A DNA stretch of 64,000 nt from Bosea sp. (in: a-proteobacteria) (GCA_023910605.1 JAAVVV010000001.1:672698-736697); one strand, 5' to 3'; positions 1 to 8,883 are shown, numbered from the stretch's first letter. Made by a program: numbers and translations. The notes: generated by a model from the letters alone, not told the origin.

Positions 1-813
1 CCCCGGCTCGCATCCGGCGAGTTCATCGGCTGTTTCGGCCTGACCGAGCCTGATGCCGGCTCCGATCCCGGCGGCATGAAGACCAGGGCCACCAAGGTCG
101 ATGGCGGCTTCGTGCTGCACGGCTCCAAGATGTGGATCTCCAACTCGCCTTTCGCCGATGTCTTCGTGGTCTGGGCCAAGTCCGACGCCCATGGCGGCGA
201 GATCAAGGGCTTCATCCTCGAGAAGGGCATGAAGGGCCTGTCGGCGCCCAAGATCGGCGGCAAGCTCTCGCTTCGCGCCTCCACCACGGGCGAGATCGTG
301 ATGGACAATGTGTTCGTGCCCGAATCCCAGCTCCTGCCCAATGTCGCGGGGCTGAAAGGGCCGTTCGGCTGCCTAAACCGCGCTCGCTACGGCATTTCCT
401 GGGGCGTGATGGGCGCGGCCGAGGCCTGCATGGCGCAGGCGCGGTCCTATGGGCTTGATCGTCACCAGTTCGGCAAGCCGCTGGCGCAGACCCAGCTCTT
501 CCAGAAGAAGCTGGCCGACATGCAGACCGAGATCGCGCTGGGCCTGCAGGGCTCCTTGCGCGTCGGCCGCCTCTTCGACGAGGGCAAGCTGCCGCCCGAG
601 GTCATCTCGATCGTCAAGCGCAACAATTGCGGCAAGGCGCTCGACATCGCCCGCCAGGCCCGCGACATGCACGGCGGCAACGGCATCCAGATCGAGTATC
701 AGGTGATGCGCCACGCGGCGAACCTCGAGACCGTGAACACTTACGAGGGCACGCATGACGTCCACGCGCTGATCCTCGGTCGCGCGATCACGGGGCTTCA
801 GGCCTTCTTCTGA
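1..813 (+). CDS. gcdH: Glutaryl-CoA dehydrogenase, C-terminal part (5' end outside window)
   Basis: This FAD enzyme of the acyl-CoA dehydrogenase family oxidises and decarboxylates glutaryl-CoA to crotonyl-CoA in lysine, tryptophan and glutarate breakdown. The frame is open from base 1, so the N-terminal domain is missing only because of the window edge. Visible are the acyl-CoA dehydrogenase signature [14 protein letters not shown] near the start, the [23 protein letters not shown] helix region split over several codons near residue 155, and the C-terminal [15 protein letters not shown], whose Glu is the expected catalytic base; this ending is typical of GcdH rather than short-chain dehydrogenases. 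The stop codon overlaps the start of the next gene by one base, so it heads a compact operon. Family assignment is secure; glutaryl specificity is inferred from motif similarity. Confidence 0.9.
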   Translation, partial: PRLASGEFIGCFGLTEPDAGSDPGGMKTRATKVDGGFVLHGSKMWISNSPFADVFVVWAKSDAHGGEIKGFILEKGMKGLSAPKIGGKLSLRASTTGEIVMDNVFVPESQLLPNVAGLKGPFGCLNRARYGISWGVMGAAEACMAQARSYGLDRHQFGKPLAQTQLFQKKLADMQTEIALGLQGSLRVGRLFDEGKLPPEVISIVKRNNCGKALDIARQARDMHGGNGIQIEYQVMRHAANLETVNTYEGTHDVHALILGRAITGLQAFF

Positions 814-1319
814 TGCTTGGACTGGCTGGCGAGGACCCGCTGTACGGGCTGACTGAACTTCGTGATGTCCCCGCGGCAGCTGTCATCGCGCTCAACAACG
901 CCCACGAGATCGAGACCTCGCGTCTCGATCCTGACAGCTACGAATGCCTTCTGGCGACATCGAGCGTTGCCATCTGTATCGGCACGAGCCCGGACGCATT
1001 CCTGATCGCCTTCGACGAGCGCTCGGATCATCCCAACGAGAACCTCGCCTGGTTTCGCGCGCGTCATGATCGGTTTCTTTATGTGGACCGCATCATCGTT
1101 GCGGAGGCGGCGCGCGGGCGAGGGCTGGCGCGCGCGCTCTATCGCGCCCTTCTTGCAAGGGCCATTTTGGAAGAGCGCAGGCTCATCGGCTGCGAAATCA
1201 ACCTTGATCCGCCCAACCTTGCATCCGACAGGCTTCACGAGAGCATTGGCTTCGCCGAAATCGGACAGCGCGACGTCGCCGCCGGCAAGCGCATCCGCTA
1301 CATGGCGCTGGCGCTGTGA
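813..1319 (+). CDS. GNAT family N-acetyltransferase
   Basis: A 168-residue protein with the GNAT core: the acetyl-CoA binding segment VDRIIVAEAARGRGLARALYRA (about residues 89-110) contains the R-G-x-G-x-A pyrophosphate loop, followed by a C-terminal LHESIGFAEIG motif typical of the fold. The acceptor substrate cannot be told. Its ATG overlaps the stop of gcdH by one base and its own stop overlaps the next start by four bases, so it is translationally coupled within the operon. An acyl-CoA dehydrogenase neighbour suggests metabolic or protein-lysine acetylation, but that is only inference. Confidence 0.8.
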   Translation: MLGLAGEDPLYGLTELRDVPAAAVIALNNAHEIETSRLDPDSYECLLATSSVAICIGTSPDAFLIAFDERSDHPNENLAWFRARHDRFLYVDRIIVAEAARGRGLARALYRALLARAILEERRLIGCEINLDPPNLASDRLHESIGFAEIGQRDVAAGKRIRYMALAL

Positions 1320-1711
1320 GCAGCGCCGTTCCCGCCGGCCTGCTCTACGGCCTCCTCATCTTCGCGCTCGGCTTCATCCTCGGCACGGCGCGCGAGCTCT
1401 GGCTTGCGCCGCTGTTCGGCCGCGATGCGGTGGTTCTGGTCGAGGGGCCCCTCATCCTCATGGCGGCCTGGCTGCTGTGCTGGTGGATCATCCGCCGCCT
1501 CGGCGCTCCGGCAAGGCTTGGCAGCCGGCTTGCGATGGGCGCGCTGGCGCTTCTGCTCCTCCTGACCGGTGAGGCGCTTGTCGCGGTGTTGGGCTTCGGC
1601 CGCACGCTGGCAGCGCATTTCGCGGCCTATGCGACGGCGAAGGGTGTGCTAGAATTGTCTCCGCAAATCGCTTTCGCCCTGTTTCCCCTGCTCCAGCTCC
1701 TGCGCAAGTGA
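1316..1711 (+). CDS. Small integral membrane protein, unknown function
   Basis: A 131-residue protein starting at GTG 1316, overlapping the previous stop by four bases. Four hydrophobic stretches are visible at about residues 5-22, 36-56, 71-92 and 112-128, so it is an inner-membrane protein. A short motif G-T-A-R-E-L-W follows the first segment; I recognise this arrangement from uncharacterised proteobacterial membrane proteins but cannot name a family function. Tight overlap with the flanking genes shows it belongs to the gcdH operon. Confidence 0.7.
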   Translation: MSSAVPAGLLYGLLIFALGFILGTARELWLAPLFGRDAVVLVEGPLILMAAWLLCWWIIRRLGAPARLGSRLAMGALALLLLLTGEALVAVLGFGRTLAAHFAAYATAKGVLELSPQIAFALFPLLQLLRK

Positions 1712-1717
1712 CCTGAC

Positions 1718-2530
1718 ATGACCGAACCCGTCCGCATCGTGATCGCCGGCGTCTCCGGCTGGGTCGGCAAGGCGCTTGTCGCCGCGATCCAGGCCGCGGG
1801 GGACCTCAGGCTCGTGGGCGCCGTCTCCCGCAACGCCGCCGGGCGCGATGCCGGCGAGGTGGCCGGGCTCGGCCCCATCGGCGTTCCCATCCACGCCAGC
1901 ATCGGCGAGGCGCTGGCCACGCCCTCCGACGTCGTCATCGACTACACCAAGCCCGATGCGGTGAAGCATCATGCGCTGGCGGCGCTCGCCAAGGGGCGCC
2001 ACGTCGTGGTCGGCACCTCCGGCCTGACGGCCGAGGATTACGACAAGATCGACGTCGCCGCGCGCCAGGCGGGCAAGGGCGTGCTCGCAGCCGGCAACTT
2101 CTCCATCACCGCCACGCTGCTGCGACGCTTCGCGCTCGAGGCGGCGAAGCACGTGCCCGATGTCGAGATCATCGACTATGCCTCGGCCAAGAAGCCGGAC
2201 ACGCCCTCCGGCACGGGGCGCGAGCTGGCCGAACTGATGGCGCAGGTGCGCTTGGCCGGCACCTCCAGGCCCGTGGACCAGCTCGGCGGCGCCCGCGGGA
2301 CGCGGGGCGCGGCGCTGGGCAGGCCCATTCCCGTGCAGGTGCATTCGGTCAGGATGCCGTCCTTCGTGCTCTCCTGCGAGGCGATCTTCGGCGCGCCTGA
2401 CGAGCGGCTGGTGATCCGCCACGATGCCGGCTCCTCGGCGGCTCCTTATGTGGCGGGCACGCTCCTGGCCGCGCGCAAGGTTTCGGGCTTCATCGGCGTG
2501 CGCCGTGGCCTCGACCATGTGCTGACATGA
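1718..2530 (+). CDS. dapB: DapB-family reductase lacking the usual catalytic histidine
   Basis: A 270-residue NAD(P)H-dependent reductase with the DapB two-domain layout: N-terminal Rossmann loop IAGVSGWVGK (residues 8-17), a nucleotide-binding VVGTSGLT turn near residue 94, and the substrate motif KKPDTPSGTG near residues 149-158. In classical 4-hydroxy-tetrahydrodipicolinate reductase (lysine and diaminopimelate synthesis) the stretch before this motif carries two adjacent histidines, the first being the proton donor; here the equivalent positions are Ala and Ser (IIDYASAKK), while the lysine is kept. This suggests a paralogue with a changed reaction rather than the housekeeping enzyme. It sits in an acyl-CoA/glutarate-like operon, not with cell-wall or lysine genes. 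Start ATG 1718 lies six bases after the previous stop. Family call sure, reaction unsure. Confidence 0.8.
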   Translation: MTEPVRIVIAGVSGWVGKALVAAIQAAGDLRLVGAVSRNAAGRDAGEVAGLGPIGVPIHASIGEALATPSDVVIDYTKPDAVKHHALAALAKGRHVVVGTSGLTAEDYDKIDVAARQAGKGVLAAGNFSITATLLRRFALEAAKHVPDVEIIDYASAKKPDTPSGTGRELAELMAQVRLAGTSRPVDQLGGARGTRGAALGRPIPVQVHSVRMPSFVLSCEAIFGAPDERLVIRHDAGSSAAPYVAGTLLAARKVSGFIGVRRGLDHVLT

Positions 2531-2537
2531 TCGTTTC

Positions 2538-3389
2538 GTGGCGCTGACCGAAAGGCCCGCCGACAAGCGGCCCGCGCTCTCGCCGCGTGCCGTTACCAGC
2601 ACCGATGCGCTGAAGGCGCTCGCCCTGCTGCTCATGCTGTTCGACCACTGGGCCCATTACGTCGCGCCGGAGCAGGACTGGATGCATGCGCTCGGGCGCG
2701 GCGCCCTGCCGATCTTCTTTTTCCTGATCGGCTTTGCGAGGACGGAGCGCGTGCCATGGTTCTGGCTGGCCGCCGGCGTGCTGCTGACCGCGCTCGACTG
2801 GCTGCGCATGGGCCGCGACATTGACGATGTCACGTTCAACATCCTGCTGAGCTTCGCCGTCATCCGCTGGGCGATGCCTCTCGTGGAGCGTCATGTCATG
2901 GGCGCGGGCGTCAAGGCCCGGCATTGGCGCACGGCGCTGCTGGTCGCGCTGCTGCTCGGCCTGTCCCATGTCGCGGACATGGTGATCGATTACGGCTCGT
3001 CGGGCTGGCTCCTCGCGCTTGTCGGCCGCGCCCATCGCCTTGCGCTGGAGAGCGGCCCCGACAAAGCCCGCGACCCGGCCTGGCTCGGCCGGCGCCTGAT
3101 CGGCGCCATCGCGACGCTGTTCTTCGTCGCCAACGAGATCCACGACTACGAATTCGCGACCGTCGACGCCTTCGTCGCAGCCGGCTCGATCATTGCGGCG
3201 AGCGCGCTGCTGCTGCGCTTCCGGCGCGTCGACCTCGGCTGGCAGCCACCTGCCGCGCTCGCGGACATGCTGCGGTTCTGCGGCCGGCGTTCGCTGGAGA
3301 TTTACATCGCGCAGATTCTTGGATTGATGGCGCTGGGCACGGCGCTCGGAGTGGAGCCGGATTCCGGCGACGAGACACAAGAGGATTGA
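2538..3389 (+). CDS. TraX-like integral membrane protein
   Basis: A 283-residue polytopic membrane protein starting at GTG 2538, seven bases past the previous stop. After a short cytoplasmic tail, LKALALLLMLFDHWAHY (about residues 26-42) and the segment GRGALPIFFFLIGF resemble the TraX family (named after the plasmid F pilin acetylation protein) and, more distantly, membrane acyltransferases; the Asp-His pair in the first helix is the conserved feature. About seven hydrophobic segments follow. Chromosomal TraX homologues in metabolic operons have no settled role. Its neighbours on both sides are acyl-CoA enzymes, so an O-acyl transfer role is possible but unproven. Confidence 0.65.
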   Translation: MALTERPADKRPALSPRAVTSTDALKALALLLMLFDHWAHYVAPEQDWMHALGRGALPIFFFLIGFARTERVPWFWLAAGVLLTALDWLRMGRDIDDVTFNILLSFAVIRWAMPLVERHVMGAGVKARHWRTALLVALLLGLSHVADMVIDYGSSGWLLALVGRAHRLALESGPDKARDPAWLGRRLIGAIATLFFVANEIHDYEFATVDAFVAAGSIIAASALLLRFRRVDLGWQPPAALADMLRFCGRRSLEIYIAQILGLMALGTALGVEPDSGDETQED

Positions 3390-3393
3390 GGCG

Positions 3394-4566
3394 ATGAGGC
3401 CGCTTGAAGGGGTCAGGGTTCTGGAGCTGGCGCGCATTCTTGCCGGGCCCTGGATCGGGCAGTTGATGGCCGATCTCGGCGCGGACGTGGTCAAGGTCGA
3501 GGCGCCCGAGGGCGACGACACGCGCAGTTGGGGCCCCCCCTTCGTGGAGGGCGTCGAGGGGCACCTCTCGGCCGCCTATTTCCACTCCTGCAACCGGGGC
3601 AAGCGCTCCATCGCTGCCGATTTCCGCACCGATGAGGGCCGGGCGCTGGTGCTGAAGCTTGCCGCCCATGCCGATGTGGTGGTCGAGAACTTCAAGGTCG
3701 GCGGGCTGGCGAAGTTCGGCCTCGATGCCGCCTCGCTGCGGGCGGCCTTTCCGCGCCTCGTCTACGCCTCGATCAGCGGCTTCGGGCAGGATGGTCCGTA
3801 TGCAGCCCGCGCCGGCTATGATTTCCTGATCCAGGGCATGGCCGGCGCCATGTCGATCACGGGCGACCCGGCCGGCCAGCCCACCAAGACGGGTTACGCC
3901 ACCGCCGACATCTTCACCGGCATGTACGGCGCCGTCGGCATCCTGGCCGCCCTGCGCCGCCGCGACCTAACCGGCGAGGGCGCGACGCTGGACCTGGCCT
4001 TGATGGATGCGCAGGTGGCGGTGATGGCCAACCAGGCCATGAACTACCTCGTCACCGGCAAGGCGCCGGGCCGGCTGGGCAACGCCCACCCCAATATCGT
4101 GCCATACGAGGTCTTTCCCGTGGCCGATGGCTACATCATCATCGCCAGCGGCAATGATGGCCAGTGGCGCAAGCTCGTCGCTGTGCTGGGCGAGCCGGAG
4201 CTGGCGGACCAGCCCGTCTATCTCACCAACAAGGACCGCGTGGCGAACCGCAGGGTGCTGATCCCGCATCTTGGCCGGCTCACCAGCCGCTTTGCCAGGG
4301 CCGACATCCTCGCCAGGCTCGAGGCGGCAGGCGTGCCGGCCGGCCCCATCAACACCACCGACGAGGTCTTCGCCGATCCGCAGGTGGTGGCGCGCGCCGT
4401 CCGCCGCGATCTTGCGGCGCCGGCGGCCAGCGCCGGCAGCATTCCCACCGTGGCCTCGCCCATTGTCATCGATGGCGTGCGCCAGGTCTCGGAGCGCCCG
4501 AGCCCGCGCCTTGGCGAGCATGAGGCCGACATCATGAAAGACCCGAACTGGGGAGGCCAGCCGTGA
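3394..4566 (+). CDS. Class III (CaiB/BaiF) CoA-transferase
   Basis: A 390-residue family III CoA-transferase: N-terminal PLEGVRVLELARILAGPW and LGADVVKVEAPEGDD, then the catalytic aspartate in LDLALMDAQVA (near residue 205), then EVFPVADGYIIIASGN. These enzymes move CoA between carboxylic acids through an aspartyl-CoA anhydride. With glutaryl-CoA dehydrogenase upstream in the same operon, a succinyl-CoA:glutarate type activity is the natural guess, but specificity cannot be read from motifs. ATG 3394 lies four bases after the preceding stop; the 3' end overlaps the following GTG start by four bases, coupling it to a thiamine-diphosphate enzyme in a way that recalls, but is not identical to, the frc-oxc oxalate pair. 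Confidence 0.88.
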   Translation: MRPLEGVRVLELARILAGPWIGQLMADLGADVVKVEAPEGDDTRSWGPPFVEGVEGHLSAAYFHSCNRGKRSIAADFRTDEGRALVLKLAAHADVVVENFKVGGLAKFGLDAASLRAAFPRLVYASISGFGQDGPYAARAGYDFLIQGMAGAMSITGDPAGQPTKTGYATADIFTGMYGAVGILAALRRRDLTGEGATLDLALMDAQVAVMANQAMNYLVTGKAPGRLGNAHPNIVPYEVFPVADGYIIIASGNDGQWRKLVAVLGEPELADQPVYLTNKDRVANRRVLIPHLGRLTSRFARADILARLEAAGVPAGPINTTDEVFADPQVVARAVRRDLAAPAASAGSIPTVASPIVIDGVRQVSERPSPRLGEHEADIMKDPNWGGQP

Positions 4567-6251
4567 CCCGGGCGCCGTCTGACGCGAAGGCCCGCACCGG
4601 CGGGCAGGTCCTCGTCGACCAGCTCATTCTGCAGGGCGTGCAGGACGTGTTCTGCGTGCCGGGCGAGAGCTATCTGGCGGTGCTCGACGCGCTGCATGAC
4701 GCCGCGATCCGCGTCACCGTCTGCCGGCAGGAAGGCGGAGCGGCCATGATGGCCGAGGCCGCCGGCAAGATCACGGGCAGGCCAGGCATCTGCATGGTCA
4801 CGCGCGGGCCGGGCGCCACCAATGCCTCGCCCGGCATTCACATCGCCAGGCAGGATTCGACCCCGATGATCCTCTTCGTCGGCCAGATCGAGCGCGGCAT
4901 GCGCGAGCGCGAAGCCTTCCAGGAGCTCGACTACCGCGCCGTCTTCGGCCCCATGGCGAAATGGGCCACCGAGATCGATGATCCCGCCCGTATCCCCGAG
5001 ATCATCTCCCGCGCCTTCCATGTCGCCACCAGCGGCCGCCCCGGCCCGGTGGTGATTGCACTGCCCGAGGATGTGCTGACCGAGGCTGCCGCCGTGATGG
5101 ACGCCGCGCCCTGCACACCCATCGAGACGCACCCTTCGCTCACCCAGATGATCGAGCTTCAGAAGATGCTCTGGGCGGCGAAAGCACCGATTGCGCTGCT
5201 TGGTGGCTCGCGCTGGGACCCACAGGCGGTGGATCGTTTCCAGCGTTTTGCCGAGCGCTTTGAACTGCCCGTCGCCGTCACCTTCCGCCGGCAGATGCTT
5301 TTTTCCGCCGATCACCCGTGCTTTGCCGGCGATCTCGGCATCGGACCAAACCCCAAGCTGCTGGCCCGCATCAGGGAAGCCGATCTCGTGCTGCTCGTTG
5401 GCGGGCGACTGTCCGAGATGCCGAGCCAGAGCTATTCGCTGTTCGGCATTCCCGAGCCGGGCCGCACGCTGGTGCATGTCCATCCCGATGCGGGCGAACT
5501 CGGCCGCGTCTATCACCCGGCGCTCGCTATCAACGCCTCCCCAACGGCCTTCGGCGCCGCGCTGCAGACTGTGCATCCGCCGCAGATGCTTGCCTGGGCC
5601 GGCGCGGCGGCGGAGGCCCATTCAGCCTTCCATGGCTGGACCGACAAGCCCGCGCCGATCCCCGGCGCCTTCCACCCGGGTGAGGCCATGGTCTGGCTGC
5701 GCGATCGGCTGCCGCACGACGCCATCCTGTGCAATGGCGCGGGCAACTACGCCACCTGGGTGCATCGCTTCCACCGCTTCCGCCAGTTCGGCACGCAGGC
5801 CGCGCCGACCTCTGGCTCGATGGGCTATGGCCTTCCCGCCGCGGTCGGGCTCAAGCGCATCTTCCCGGAGCGCACGGTGGTCTGCTTCGCCGGGGATGGC
5901 TGCTTCCTGATGAACGGGCAGGAGTTCGCCACCGCCGTGCAGTATGAGCTGCCCATCATCGTGGTGATCGTCGACAACGCCATGTATGGCACCATCCGCA
6001 TGCACCAGGAGTTGCATTATCCCGGCCGCATCTCCGCCACCGCGCTGAAGAACCCGGATTTCGCGGCCTATGCGCGGGCCTTCGGCGGACATGGCGAGCG
6101 GGTTGAAACCACCGCCGAGTTCGCCCCCGCCTTCGAGCGCGCCCTCGCCAGCGGCAAGCCCGCGATCCTGCATTGCATGATCGATCCGGAAGCCATCACG
6201 CCCGCCAAGACGCTGGCCGGCATCAGGGCGGAAGCGCTGGCGAAGAGGTAA
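4563..6251 (+). CDS. Thiamine-diphosphate-dependent enzyme, acetolactate-synthase-like
   Basis: A 562-residue three-domain ThDP enzyme. The activating glutamate lies in VCRQEGGAAMMAEA (about residues 56-69); MVTRGPGATN follows; the ThDP/Mg motif GDGCFLMNGQEFATA begins near residue 445 with the closing Asp-Asn-Ala-Met-Tyr-Gly. The family includes acetolactate synthase, oxalyl-CoA decarboxylase, glyoxylate carboligase and benzoylformate decarboxylase. It lacks an ilvN-type regulatory subunit next door and is coupled to a CoA-transferase, so a catabolic decarboxylase or carboligase is likelier than valine/isoleucine synthesis. It starts at GTG 4563 inside the end of the previous gene and ends four bases before the convergent glyS. 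Exact substrate unknown. Confidence 0.85.
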   Translation: MTRAPSDAKARTGGQVLVDQLILQGVQDVFCVPGESYLAVLDALHDAAIRVTVCRQEGGAAMMAEAAGKITGRPGICMVTRGPGATNASPGIHIARQDSTPMILFVGQIERGMREREAFQELDYRAVFGPMAKWATEIDDPARIPEIISRAFHVATSGRPGPVVIALPEDVLTEAAAVMDAAPCTPIETHPSLTQMIELQKMLWAAKAPIALLGGSRWDPQAVDRFQRFAERFELPVAVTFRRQMLFSADHPCFAGDLGIGPNPKLLARIREADLVLLVGGRLSEMPSQSYSLFGIPEPGRTLVHVHPDAGELGRVYHPALAINASPTAFGAALQTVHPPQMLAWAGAAAEAHSAFHGWTDKPAPIPGAFHPGEAMVWLRDRLPHDAILCNGAGNYATWVHRFHRFRQFGTQAAPTSGSMGYGLPAAVGLKRIFPERTVVCFAGDGCFLMNGQEFATAVQYELPIIVVIVDNAMYGTIRMHQELHYPGRISATALKNPDFAAYARAFGGHGERVETTAEFAPAFERALASGKPAILHCMIDPEAITPAKTLAGIRAEALAKR

Positions 6252-6255
6252 GCCT

Positions 6256-8883
6256 TCAGCCCGCGATCTTGCCGAAATCCGCCACACTCTGCGTCGCGGC
6301 GCGTAAGGAGTTGAGCAGCTTCAGCCGGTTGGCGCGGATGGCGGGTTCGGGCGCATTGACCATCACCGCTTCGAAGAACGCATCGACCGGCCCGCGCAGC
6401 GCGGCAAGCGCAGCCATCGCGCCGGCAAAGTCCTCGGCCTCGGCAGCTTTCGCGGCAGCAGGCAGCGCTGTCAACAGCGCCGCATGCAGTGCCTTTTCGG
6501 TTGGCTCGCTGAGCAGCGCCGCGTCAGGCTGGCCCGCGAAGGCTCCCTCGCCATCCTTCTTTTCCTCGGCCTTGAGGATGTTGGCGGCACGCTTTGTACC
6601 AGCCAGCAGGTTTGCGCCGTCCTCGGTGGCAAGGAACGCCGTCAGCGCTTCGACGCGGCGAGTGATCAGCAACAGGTCGTCGTTATGTCCCCTCTCCCCT
6701 TGCGGGAGAGGGTGGCCCGAAGGGACGGGAGAGGGCTTGGAGCCGCTCGGGCTTGGCGACAGACCCGAAGAACCAGGCGCGGTGTCAAAGTCCCCTCTCC
6801 CCTTGCGGGAGAGGTACGGACAGGGGTCGTGCGAAACGTGGGAAGAGCGGCTCGACCCCTCTCCCTCACCCTCTCCCGCAAGGGGAGAGGGGGCGGCGAG
6901 CAGTTGCGCTCCTGCGCCAATCACCGCATCAACCAGATCATGCCGCGCCCCGGCATCGCGCAGGTTGCCCTTGAGGCGCTCGTGGAAGAATGAGAGGAGG
7001 TCGGAGTGGACGTGGTCCAAAGGCAGCATCCAATTAACATCATTCATGTACCAGTAAGTGCCGGAGTTAAGCGTTTCTAGAACGGTAAAAAACTCATCAT
7101 CACTTTTGTAATATACGCCGTAGCGTGATGCACGATTGAGAATAGGGAAGCCAAATCTCAGATCACTTTCGTTTAATTCATTCTCTTCTTGGCCTGCTTT
7201 CTGAGTGGACCAGTGGACAATTCGTTCTTTTCGCTCCTCGAGCAGCTTGTCCGAATGCCACATAGTCTTCAGATGACCCATGTAAGCGGAGATAAGTGCA
7301 TAGGCCAACCCCAACCGCATCCCGTTCTCAACCACCAGCCGGATCACACCCAGCGCCGCGCGCCTTAGCGCATAGGGGTCCTTGCTGCCGGTGGGCTTCT
7401 CGTCGATGGCCCAGAAGCCGACCAGCGTGTCGAGCTTGTCAGCCAGCGCGACGGTCAAGGCCACCTTGTCGGTGGGCACGCGGTCTGATGGGCCCAGCGG
7501 CTTGTAGTGATCCTCGATGGCGGCGCAGACCGATGGGGGCTCGCCCTGCAGTTCGGCATAGCGGCGGCCCATGAAGCCTTGCAGTTCGGGGAATTCGCCC
7601 ACCACCTCGGTCTGCAGGTCGGCCTTGGCCAGCACAGCGGCGCGGGCGCAGAGATCCGGGTCAGCACCGGTCACCTTGGCCAGTTCACGCGCCAGGGCTG
7701 CGATGCGCTGCACGCGTGCGCCTTGCGTGCCGAGCTTCTCGTGGAACACCACGCCGAGATGGTCGAGCCGGGCCATGCGCTGGTCCAGCGGCCTGGAAAG
7801 ATCAAGGCCGAGCTTTTCGGCGCTGTACCTCAGCCTGTCGACATCGGGCAGCGGCCTCTGGTCTGTCTTCCAGAAATGCAGTGCGTCCGAGAGGCGCGCG
7901 CGCACCACCCGCTCATTGCCGGCCACGATGGCCTTGCCGCCATCGGGCGCGATCTGGTTGGTCACCAGAAGGAAGCGGTTCGAGAGATTGCCGTCGCCAT
8001 CGCGCAGCACGAAGCACTTCTGGTTGGCGCGGATCGTGGCGCGGATCACCTCGCCCGGAATGGCGAGGAAGGCCGCGTCGAAGGAGCCCATCAGCACGGT
8101 GGGCCATTCCACAAGCCCGGCCACCTCATTGAGCAGGCCCTCATCCTCGATCAGCTCCAGCCCCTGGGCGAAGGCGAGGTTGCGGGCCTCGTTGGCGATC
8201 AGCGCCTTGCGCCGCTCGGCATCGAGCACGACATGGGCGGCTTCGAGCCTGGCGACATAATCATCCAGCCGGCGCACGCGGATGGGCTGCCCGTCCGACA
8301 GGAAGCGATGGCCGAAGGTGACATCGCCGGAGCGGATGCCGTCCACCTCGAAGGGGATGACCTCCGGCTCCCCGGTTTCCGGCCCGAAGCTGCACAGGAT
8401 GGAATGGAGCGGGCGCACCCAGCGCAGGCTGGCCCCCGCAGCCGAGGCGGCGCCCCAGCGCATGGATTTCGGCCAGGGAAAGGCGCGCACCACCTGCGGC
8501 ACGATCTCGGCGATGGCCTCGCCGGTGGGCCGGCCCGGCCGCTCGATCAGCGCGACATAGCTGTCGCCCTTCTTGGGGTCGCTCTGGATCGTGGCCTGAT
8601 CGATGGAGGTGAGGCCGGCGGCTTTCAGGAAGCCCTGGATGGCGGCGTCCGGCGCGCCGACGCGCGGCCCCTTGCGCTCCTCGCGCACGTCCGCGCCCTT
8701 CACGGGCAGGCCGGCGATGTGCAGGGCCAGGCGCCGTGGCGTGGCGAAGGCGCGCGCGCCCTCATAATGGAAGCCGCGCTCCACCAGCGCGTCGGCGACC
8801 AGCTTTTGCAGGTCTTCCGCGGCCTTGCGCTGCATGCGCGCGGGAATTTCCTCGGAGAACAGTTCGAGCAGAAGATCGGGCAT
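6256..8883 (-). CDS. glyS: Glycine--tRNA ligase beta subunit, with two in-frame insertions
   Basis: Beta subunit of the alpha2-beta2 glycyl-tRNA synthetase, which charges tRNA-Gly. The start [17 protein letters not shown] is typical, and the family motifs [34 protein letters not shown] and [12 protein letters not shown] are present. At 875 residues it is far longer than the usual roughly 690-710. The excess lies in two places: an AT-rich stretch of about 85 residues (about residues 532-620, bases about 7025-7290) before the [11 protein letters not shown] motif, and about 70 residues (about 660-732, bases 6689-6905) made of palindromic repeat DNA translated into Ser/Pro/Gly-rich sequence. Both keep the frame open, and the family motif after them ([13 protein letters not shown]) continues. 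No glyQ lies in the window. The downstream convergent gene is four bases away. Confidence 0.92.
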   Translation of the reverse strand: MPDLLLELFSEEIPARMQRKAAEDLQKLVADALVERGFHYEGARAFATPRRLALHIAGLPVKGADVREERKGPRVGAPDAAIQGFLKAAGLTSIDQATIQSDPKKGDSYVALIERPGRPTGEAIAEIVPQVVRAFPWPKSMRWGAASAAGASLRWVRPLHSILCSFGPETGEPEVIPFEVDGIRSGDVTFGHRFLSDGQPIRVRRLDDYVARLEAAHVVLDAERRKALIANEARNLAFAQGLELIEDEGLLNEVAGLVEWPTVLMGSFDAAFLAIPGEVIRATIRANQKCFVLRDGDGNLSNRFLLVTNQIAPDGGKAIVAGNERVVRARLSDALHFWKTDQRPLPDVDRLRYSAEKLGLDLSRPLDQRMARLDHLGVVFHEKLGTQGARVQRIAALARELAKVTGADPDLCARAAVLAKADLQTEVVGEFPELQGFMGRRYAELQGEPPSVCAAIEDHYKPLGPSDRVPTDKVALTVALADKLDTLVGFWAIDEKPTGSKDPYALRRAALGVIRLVVENGMRLGLAYALISAYMGHLKTMWHSDKLLEERKERIVHWSTQKAGQEENELNESDLRFGFPILNRASRYGVYYKSDDEFFTVLETLNSGTYWYMNDVNWMLPLDHVHSDLLSFFHERLKGNLRDAGARHDLVDAVIGAGAQLLAAPSPLAGEGEGEGSSRSSHVSHDPCPYLSRKGRGDFDTAPGSSGLSPSPSGSKPSPVPSGHPLPQGERGHNDDLLLITRRVEALTAFLATEDGANLLAGTKRAANILKAEEKKDGEGAFAGQPDAALLSEPTEKALHAALLTALPAAAKAAEAEDFAGAMAALAALRGPVDAFFEAVMVNAPEPAIRANRLKLLNSLRAATQSVADFGKIAG
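6689..6735. repeat. Palindromic repeat copy A inside glyS
   Basis: The core CTCTCCCCTTGCGGGAGAGG folds back on itself and is followed by a second, weaker copy of the half-site (GACGGGAGAGGG). It belongs to the same family as copies at 6791 and 6856. Such short GC-rich palindromes are dispersed in many Hyphomicrobiales genomes, normally between genes; here it is translated as part of glyS. Confidence 0.75.
6791..6825. repeat. Palindromic repeat copy B inside glyS
   Basis: Second copy of the CTCTCCCCTTGCGGGAGAGG palindrome, in the same orientation as copy A about 100 bases away, with the flanking GGACAGGGG forming a weak outer stem with CCCCT. Confidence 0.75.
6856..6893. repeat. Palindromic repeat copy C inside glyS (opposite orientation)
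   Basis: Third copy, read CTCTCCCGCAAGGGGAGAGG, i.e. the reverse complement of copies A and B, preceded by CCCCTCTCCCTCACC. A and C flank the inserted segment head to head, so the whole insert looks like a composite repeat unit of the kind found in clusters in alphaproteobacterial genomes. Confidence 0.75.

Noticed and set aside
4563..6251. Calling the ThDP gene oxalyl-CoA decarboxylase because of the CoA-transferase next to it
   Set aside because: The sequence around the activating Glu and the ThDP motif is closer to acetolactate synthase-like proteins, so the specific name is not supported.
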